DNA from: Owenia fusiformis
Taxonomy: Eukaryota > Annelida > Polychaeta > Sabellida > Oweniidae
Direction of reading: 5' to 3'
Assembly (NCBI GenBank): GCA_903813345.2
Contig: CAIIXF020000003.1
Coordinates: forward strand, 14,212,931-14,276,930
Length of the DNA: 64,000 nucleotides
Made by a program: the position numbers and the translations under genes. How positions within the stretch are numbered: position 1 is the first letter of the stretch; every line of letters begins with the position of its first letter. The notes beneath the pieces were generated by a model. That model was not told the origin of the DNA, made no database searches, and was given only the letters and a program-made list of their open reading frames with translations. Shown here piece after piece: positions 57,666 through 64,000 of this stretch.

Positions 57666-60527
57666 TTAAGAAGGAGAGCTATGACTCCGTGCAGGCCCTT
57701 TGTGACTGTCTGGAAGAATCAGCAACTTGGAGGTATCTATTCTACAAAGTGCACATGTTTCTGATGTGCAATGCGAGTGGTTGAGTGGCCCCTGATATCG
57801 ATATTTGTCCACTGACAATAAAGACAGCTTAAGTTCCTTCCAAAATTTATTTATGTTACTCTGTTTCCGAGGCCAGTACAAAACAACAGCATAGTCAAGC
57901 AACACACTTAGCTTCTTTGGAAGATGTTTTTTGACGATACAGTGATCAAGAATAATAACAATAATACTGTGTCTACGTCCTTCGTAAAACTGATCAGTTG
58001 CCAGTTCAATCTCAAGTTTGTGAACACCTTCGGAGCTCTGTAATAGAGCCTTACTTATTACCAAAATTGTCTTTCTACTTGTTTGTACTGCTCGTAGTAT
58101 ATTATCTTCCCGCCAATTTCCAGGAATGAAATTTCTCTCCTCCAGACATAACGTAAATTTAAGATCTGGAGATTCCTCGAGATTTGGAAGGAGGTTATCC
58201 ATTACCCACAATAGGTCGGTATCGTGATGGACGACATAGGCATCAAATGAGAACTGGACCGACGGGACGCCCTTGTATCCTCTATCAAAGACGTGGACAC
58301 TACAATCCTGATAACAAATAGCAGCTTTGAATTTGATCTCCACCCAAAAGTGATGCACAAAGGCCGCAGTAATAATGATCACAATGAGGAAAATGATTAT
58401 TGGAATTGTGATTTTGAAGATATTTCCATCGCACAATATTTCATTCGGGAAAAAATCAACAACTTTCGTTTCCCTATTCCAAAGAGCTATAGGATACTTG
58501 CATTCGCTATCATATCCCCGGAGTAGAGCAGTCTCGTTCTTTTTGACGAATTCTCTCATCCATTTACTGAATTCTCGAATATCACAGTCACAACGGAATC
58601 GATTGTTCTCGACGTTAACATAGGTAAGAGGAAGATGTTGAAAGTTATTGGGATCGATAAATGTTAGTTGGTTTCCTTGGAGATACAACTCACGAAGTGA
58701 AGACAAGCTGTTGAAAATCCCATTTGGAAGATGGCCAAGAATATTATAACTTAGGTCAACAAGTACGACTTTGGGCAACCCGTTAAAAACATTCTTAACT
58801 AAGTGGCTGTCTCTTAATTTGCAGTTAGACAATCGTAATTCTTTTAGGTTTTTGAGCTCAAGGTCAGCTACGATGATTTGTATTTCCGTGTCCTCTAAAA
58901 TAGACCAATCATTATCACTAAAGTCAAGAACTTCGAGTGCTGACCCTTTGTCAAACATTTTGAAAAAGGTGATAATGTCACGCCCGTTGAACGTCTCCTC
59001 ATTTCTAAACACGACTTCGGTGAGCTGTGAAATAACTGCATCATCAATATCAAGTCCACGTAATCGAATTCCGGAATTGGTTAATTCAAGGTCAGATAGT
59101 GTACTTAGATTCCATAGTTTTAAACTGAACTGGAACGGTGAATCTATTATTCTTAGTTTTTGTAAGTTGTGTGCATTTTTTAATTCAAATTGTTTCTCCG
59201 ATGAATAGCTATCCTCAATGTTTGAAATAGTTAACGTTTGTAAACTGCCAGGCAGGGACGCGAATAACTCTGGGACGTATCTAGGATGTATACTATGTAC
59301 TGTCAAGTGTTTAAGATTTGTATGAATAAACACTTCAGGTTGGTGTAAATTTGAAACAATCAATTCTCGTAAATGTGGAAGAAATCGAAATACATCCCGG
59401 TCTATAGAGTGAATATGATTCTTTGATAGATCAAGAGTATGCAAGTCACTATTCCTCAATGGTTCAAAAATATCCGCGTTGAGTTTATTCAAGTCAATGT
59501 TGTTATCATTCAAAAGCAATGCATGGATCGGTACATCTCTAATACTTTTGAAGAGTCGAATAATATCAGAACCTTTTAAACGGTTTCTACTCAAATCCAA
59601 AACTCCAAATCGTGAGATATTGGGGAATATTCCTTCTTCTATAAAGTCCATGTCGTTTTCTGGCAATATCAAAGAAACCTTTTGAAACTGGTAATAGTTT
59701 GCCGTCTGAATTGCTGTGATTTTCGATATTTTATTGCCCCTCAAGTTCATTTTCAAGTCCCCAATAGTTATGTCTTTAGAGAGTCTAGGAATGTCCAGTG
59801 ATTTGATTTTATGTCCGGAAAGCTCGACGTTAATGACCTTGCTAGATTCCCATTCGAAAATCACACGTGGAATGCATTTTATATTATTCCCATGGATACT
59901 TAGGTTGAAAACCCTAGTCAAGCCTTGCTGGTATTTAGGTTCGAACGCTTCAGCGTCATCGGTGTAGACAATTAAGTTCACAATTGATTGTCCATCCCAT
60001 TTTTGTTCACTTGTAAGTATGCGTGCATCGACGCTGAGGGACTCTAAACACTTTGGTAGATGCTTGGAAATTCCGAACGTACTCGTATCTAGTATATTAC
60101 CATGGAGTAGCAGTTCCTTCAGGTTTGTAAGTTCTCTGAAGGCTTCCGAGTGGACATGTGATAGCTCGTTATAGCTTAAGTCTATCTGAATCACTTGTCC
60201 TAAGTGTATGCAGTCCTCCTTGGCTATACTTTGAATACGATTGTGACTCATGTTAATGCTGATCGGGACATCCTGTGGTAATCTGTCGAAAGTTGGCATA
60301 TATGTAATCGCCATGTTGCTACAGTCGATGTTGTAAATATCATGGTTGGTGCAATGGCATCCCGATGGGCAGAATTGTCCCCCATCTCTACTTTGGTAAG
60401 CGCCTGTGATACAACCCACCAAAAGCACATACAAGACAGGATATCTGTTATACGTGCTAAACATGGTAGTCAGTAGAATGACTCTCTGGGTGACTCCAGT
60501 TTTGTCAACTGTACCGAATAGTCTCAA
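57666..60527 (-). CDS. Toll-like receptor, single exon, 953 codons
   Basis: A type I membrane receptor, expected at the cell surface or in endosomes, where TIR signalling acts through MyD88-type adaptors. Order: signal peptide (about 22-44), LRR N-cap with CPSGCHC (53-59), about 20 leucine-rich repeats (about 86-640; clear ones include VLDLSRNRLKG and LHTLDLSKNHIHSI), LRR C-cap (C646, C648, C676, C699), membrane helix (about 704-726), TIR domain (about 758-905). TIR box 1 is FDAYV, box 2 is ERNFIPG (Asn where RD is usual) and box 3 is FW (895-896). One C-cap makes it a single-cysteine-cluster (vertebrate-like) Toll receptor. The second Met (60464) directly precedes the hydrophobic leader and is the likelier start. 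No intron; no frame damage. Ligand unknown. Confidence 0.95.
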   Translation of the reverse strand: MRLFGTVDKTGVTQRVILLTTMFSTYNRYPVLYVLLVGCITGAYQSRDGGQFCPSGCHCTNHDIYNIDCSNMAITYMPTFDRLPQDVPISINMSHNRIQSIAKEDCIHLGQVIQIDLSYNELSHVHSEAFRELTNLKELLLHGNILDTSTFGISKHLPKCLESLSVDARILTSEQKWDGQSIVNLIVYTDDAEAFEPKYQQGLTRVFNLSIHGNNIKCIPRVIFEWESSKVINVELSGHKIKSLDIPRLSKDITIGDLKMNLRGNKISKITAIQTANYYQFQKVSLILPENDMDFIEEGIFPNISRFGVLDLSRNRLKGSDIIRLFKSIRDVPIHALLLNDNNIDLNKLNADIFEPLRNSDLHTLDLSKNHIHSIDRDVFRFLPHLRELIVSNLHQPEVFIHTNLKHLTVHSIHPRYVPELFASLPGSLQTLTISNIEDSYSSEKQFELKNAHNLQKLRIIDSPFQFSLKLWNLSTLSDLELTNSGIRLRGLDIDDAVISQLTEVVFRNEETFNGRDIITFFKMFDKGSALEVLDFSDNDWSILEDTEIQIIVADLELKNLKELRLSNCKLRDSHLVKNVFNGLPKVVLVDLSYNILGHLPNGIFNSLSSLRELYLQGNQLTFIDPNNFQHLPLTYVNVENNRFRCDCDIREFSKWMREFVKKNETALLRGYDSECKYPIALWNRETKVVDFFPNEILCDGNIFKITIPIIIFLIVIIITAAFVHHFWVEIKFKAAICYQDCSVHVFDRGYKGVPSVQFSFDAYVVHHDTDLLWVMDNLLPNLEESPDLKFTLCLEERNFIPGNWREDNILRAVQTSRKTILVISKALLQSSEGVHKLEIELATDQFYEGRRHSIIVIILDHCIVKKHLPKKLSVLLDYAVVLYWPRKQSNINKFWKELKLSLLSVDKYRYQGPLNHSHCTSETCALCRIDTSKLLILPDSHKGPARSHSSPS

Positions 60528-62485
60528 TACTCTTTTGTATCATCAATCAAACTCCGTTCCCTGATTTCTTGAACTGTATAGGCCTTAATCCGAATACAGG
60601 TACTTTTTAAAGATTCCTATCAAACAAATTGTTATACAGTGTCGAATGCGTTCATAGTATCAAGTGTATCGTTCCATCCTGGGCCTTCCAATACAGTCTC
60701 ATTTTCTTTTATCTCAATTACATAAACTCTATTGTCAAAATATCTGATCTGCAATATCGATATCAACATAGTCTCTTTACGTTCAATCCTTTAAAATATA
60801 AACATCCTGTTGACTATATATACATATAACATGTTATACACCCAATCGTGTAAAACCACTGCACTGTTCAAAGTCACAAGTATCTTATCATGTTCTTCAC
60901 TTTAAAACACTCAAAACATAAACTGGGTCGTGTTAAGTACAATTTATGGCGTTATGAGTATGGCTCTTATCGAATTCTTAAGAATTAACCTGGATATTTG
61001 GACTACTCCAAGGGACTAGTGAAAATTCGGCAATTAATTAATGAATGGATGCTTTAATAATATAATTCAATAATTACAATCCGTGTTGTATTTTCTGGAA
61101 AAATTGAGATATCTGATCAAACGTAGAAGATAAGTGCAAAAATAGTCGATTTTTGTGACTCTTTTTATTCAACCTAATCTGTTCCTTTTCTTATATTAAT
61201 ATATGTGGCATTCCATTGTAGTTTTTCCAGTATTAATATTTTAATAAAGCGCCATATCGTCTTCCTTATTCGGCTCCTTTACTTGATTTTTTCTTTCAAA
61301 ACTAATTTCCTCGTCATGGACTTCCTCGCAATAACCTCACTCGAATTCTACGTAATCAATGAGGAAGGTAATTCAGGTGAGAACAGTGCCTGTCATCTGT
61401 GACATTAATGCCATGTCTATACAGATAACTGCCATCTTATAGCGGACAGTCATTTTATTTTATCTTTCAACCTGGTGGATTTATTTGCCGGCTTCCTTGG
61501 GGAAGTGGAGCCTAGTTTTGAAATATTTTATAACGTATACACTTTGTCTGGTCAACCATGCGATTATGATGATTCTTAGTTACACAAATTTTATTTTAAA
61601 ATTAAATTCTAAATCTTATGTTGTCTTAAAAACTTGGAAGAAAATATTAAAGCGACTGCCATTCGACACTAGCTCCATTACGAAACATTATGAAGATATT
61701 AAAAGCATGAGTCCAGGGGTTATGTCATTGTTGTTGCCAACGTTTTTTTAATCTTGAACGCAGGAATTGAAAAAATTAAAAAGTTTGAGATGTGAGAGCT
61801 TTTCCTTCATTTGAATGCCATTTTTGCGTGCGGCAATTTTTCCAAAATACGTTGTTCCTTCACTACTCATACGATAAAAATGCGTAAACGCCTTTGAAAA
61901 AGCAATGGTTTGTTAGGACGAGTTTGAAAAAATCAGTTTTGGACGGCTCAATTGAAATACCAAGTAGGAAAATAAACAAATTATTTTCACACCTTGCAAA
62001 ATATTATCTGCCATGTCACTTAAAGATACGAAATCACTAAAGAACAAATCTTCGATGAAACACTTTGCAAGGGTCAAGTTGGCAAGCATCAATTTCAATC
62101 TCTAGAGTCAAGTTGTCACCTTGACAACCACGTAAGGAGTGACTTTGGATGCGGTGATTGGTGATATAATCCACTGCAGTTATATGAAATATTGTGTTCG
62201 GATTGGCTGGAATCGGACACTCTTTGCAAATCAAATTCTTTTTTTCAACTAGAAAGTGACATGGCAGGTGAACTAGTAACCCACGCACCACTTTTAAAAT
62301 GTGATTTATTCACGATCCTTTGTAAATGTTTTTCAGGTGCTGATCTTTTTTTGTTTTCATATGACCTGTTTATTTTAAGTTAACTTTTCCTATTTCAATT
62401 TGATAAAGGTTTATTTTAATGACAGATTGTCAAGAAAGTAGCCCCTTTAAATATCTCCGAGGATTTCAGCACCATTCGTTTTACA
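60528..62485. other. Upstream of the Toll-like receptor; no gene recognised
   Basis: This stretch should hold the promoter and any 5' UTR exon of the - strand receptor gene. I could not place a TATA box or initiator with confidence (a TATATATACATATA run lies at 60815-60828). Open frames at 61205 and 61485 (+) lack domains. Confidence 0.4.
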
Positions 62486-62487
62486 TA

Positions 62488-63420
62488 CACTCCCCTCCAT
62501 AAGTTTGACATCCGGATGTTTTCATTGGATAGTTTTTTATCAATAGGTTTATTTCATAAATACAAACAAATATAAAACGAATAGACAGGGTTTGGTATAC
62601 CAAAATCTGTCGATGTTTGAATCTTATTTTTGTTCCTCAATTACAAAAATTCGGAAATTGACAAAAGACCATGTGCAGTATGGCAAGTGATTTTAGACGG
62701 TCATATCTTTTACTATGAGTACTTTCTGGCCATAAATACAATGGTTTTTATTAAAACAATATTTTCTTTCAAGTGAAATACCTATGATGATAAAAACATA
62801 AATCAAACAATCCGAAAAATTATGAATAGGGACCCCATGTCAACATCTATTTACTCAAAAGAGCATCTTCTTTTCTGATTTTTATTGCATGAAAACATTA
62901 TTCAACAAGGGGTCTAAGACATGTTCAAAAATAGAATGGTATTGAAAGTCTAGTTTTGAAGATATCAATTTTCGATGACCAAAATTATGATGAAAACAAT
63001 GGAAAGCACGAGTTTTCCCTACGGGGAAATAACATGGGATATGTGGTTAATAACTTTAACTCATTTCAATACCCATCCCCTTTTCAGAAATTGTTAATAT
63101 AATGTAGAGGAGACTTTCGATATGTATAGATTGAGAAAAACAAGATCCTCTTTTTAGAAAATAAGCCTAACATTTTCCAAAAAGTGCCAAGGTGGGGCAC
63201 TAATCCATAATTTTTCAGAGAGTTCGATAGATATTTTACTATCATGGGGACTTCACTTGAAAGAAAGCATATTGTTTCAATGAAATCCACTGTATTTATG
63301 GCCAGAAAGTACTCGTGGTGAAAGATATGACTGTCTAAAATCACTTGCCATACTGTACGTTTTCTTATGTTGGGTTACCAAAAAGGAGAGTTCTGGTTGT
63401 GACACTTATGCAGGGGGGTG
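62488..63420. mobile_element. 933-bp Tc1/mariner-type foldback element
   Basis: TA at 62486 and 63421 flank CACTCCCCTCCATAAGTTTGACA and its imperfect complement (TGTGACACTTATGCAGGGGGGTG). Long arms pair further in: TATGGCAAGTGATTTTAGAC against GTCTAAAATCACTTGCCATA, TTTCTGGCCATAAATACA against its complement, and CTTTCAAGTGAA. No transposase. The left end is related to the element at 36623. Confidence 0.9.
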
Positions 63421-63422
63421 TA

Positions 63423-64000
63423 GATTTGAATATTATATGTAATTGTTTCTTGTTCTATTTTCAAAATTTGGCCCCAATTTTGTGATTTAGGGGCGGAATT
63501 GTTTTTCTAAATAAATAAATAAATAAAAAAAATAATAATAAATTGAAATATGCCCCCCCCCCCCTTAATTGTTAGCTCCTGGATCTGCCAGTGGGACGGT
63601 GATATGTAAAGCGTATGTGACGTTTACCAAACTATCCACAATTTTAGACTTGTGATTTCATTCCTGGAGAAATATTTACGGGACCGTCATAGACAAATAC
63701 GTTAGGCCACAATAATAAAAAGTTTTGCACCAGGGTTTTGCATCAAGCCTTTGAGAATTTTATCCCATCTCCCACAAATATGCCTTTATATGTAGAGAAA
63801 TTATAGAATCAATTATTTGAAGGAAGAATATGAAAATAACGCATCTCAATGAGGTGACATATGTTCAATACAATACTGTATGAGCACAATCTGTACATAA
63901 ATCTGTTATTTAGCCTATAATCAACAAAATAATGATTAATCTGGATTCACATTTTATGGGCATTGGTATCCTTTGCATTGAACTAATTCGTGTTGTGCCC
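63423..64000. repeat. Low-complexity tracts and a MITE fragment
   Basis: (AAAT)n at about 63508-63542 and a C run at 63552-63566 precede CTCCTGGATCTGCCAGTG, the right end of the 42582-42820 MITE family. No gene recognised to the window end. Confidence 0.5.

Noticed and set aside
58293-59967. Several + strand open frames antisense to the Toll-like receptor
   Set aside because: They are shadows of the conserved - strand coding sequence, with no domain of their own.

Overview
This is a window of animal (invertebrate) nuclear DNA. It is AT-rich, gene-sparse and intron-rich, with metazoan GT-AG introns, a class C GPCR of the GPR158/GPR179 type and a single-exon Toll-like receptor. The wealth of TIR and foldback DNA elements, a mariner remnant, a LINE and Helentron-like repeats suggests a marine bilaterian invertebrate. 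I favour a lophotrochozoan such as a mollusc, but a hemichordate or cephalochordate cannot be excluded. There is no sign of bacterial, CRISPR or plasmid content.

Layout. Bases 1-10.6 kb hold no recognised exon: a 420-bp palindromic foldback element split by an 823-bp TIR element, a degenerate tandem array (3.7-4.5 kb), a 288-bp MITE and a small foldback. From 10.7 to 42.3 kb on the + strand lie the last eleven coding exons of a GPR158/GPR179-like receptor. They give 504 residues: the end of the ectodomain with an EGF-like module, seven membrane segments and a short tail with a predicted coiled coil. All exon phases agree. The upstream exons (Cache domain, signal peptide) were not found. The first intron (about 15.9 kb) and the later ones are full of repeats, including a mariner relic, a LINE with a 12-bp target duplication, an exact 602-bp tandem duplication, an 834-bp near-complete palindrome and a MITE whose body is a 28-bp minisatellite.

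Two exon-level oddities stand out in the receptor gene. A degenerate copy of the EGF exon lies upstream of the working one and was split by the LINE; a second decayed copy sits between them. And the 3' half of the TM3 exon, with its splice donor, is repeated exactly five times as a 64-bp unit.

From 42.3 to 57.6 kb is intergenic and repeat-dominated: a 1.6-kb foldback, a 0.6-kb MITE, and a head-to-tail array of three Helentron-like elements (48.1-54.2 kb) lying between a pair of inverted repeats (46.1 and 55.0 kb). A LINE 3' end interrupted by a foldback and several small MITEs follow. A complete Toll-like receptor gene (57.7-60.5 kb, - strand) follows. The last 3.5 kb holds a 933-bp Tc1/mariner-type foldback element and otherwise nothing recognised.

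The two host genes face each other tail to tail and are functionally unrelated as far as can be seen: one is a neuronal or signalling class C receptor, the other an innate-immunity or developmental receptor.
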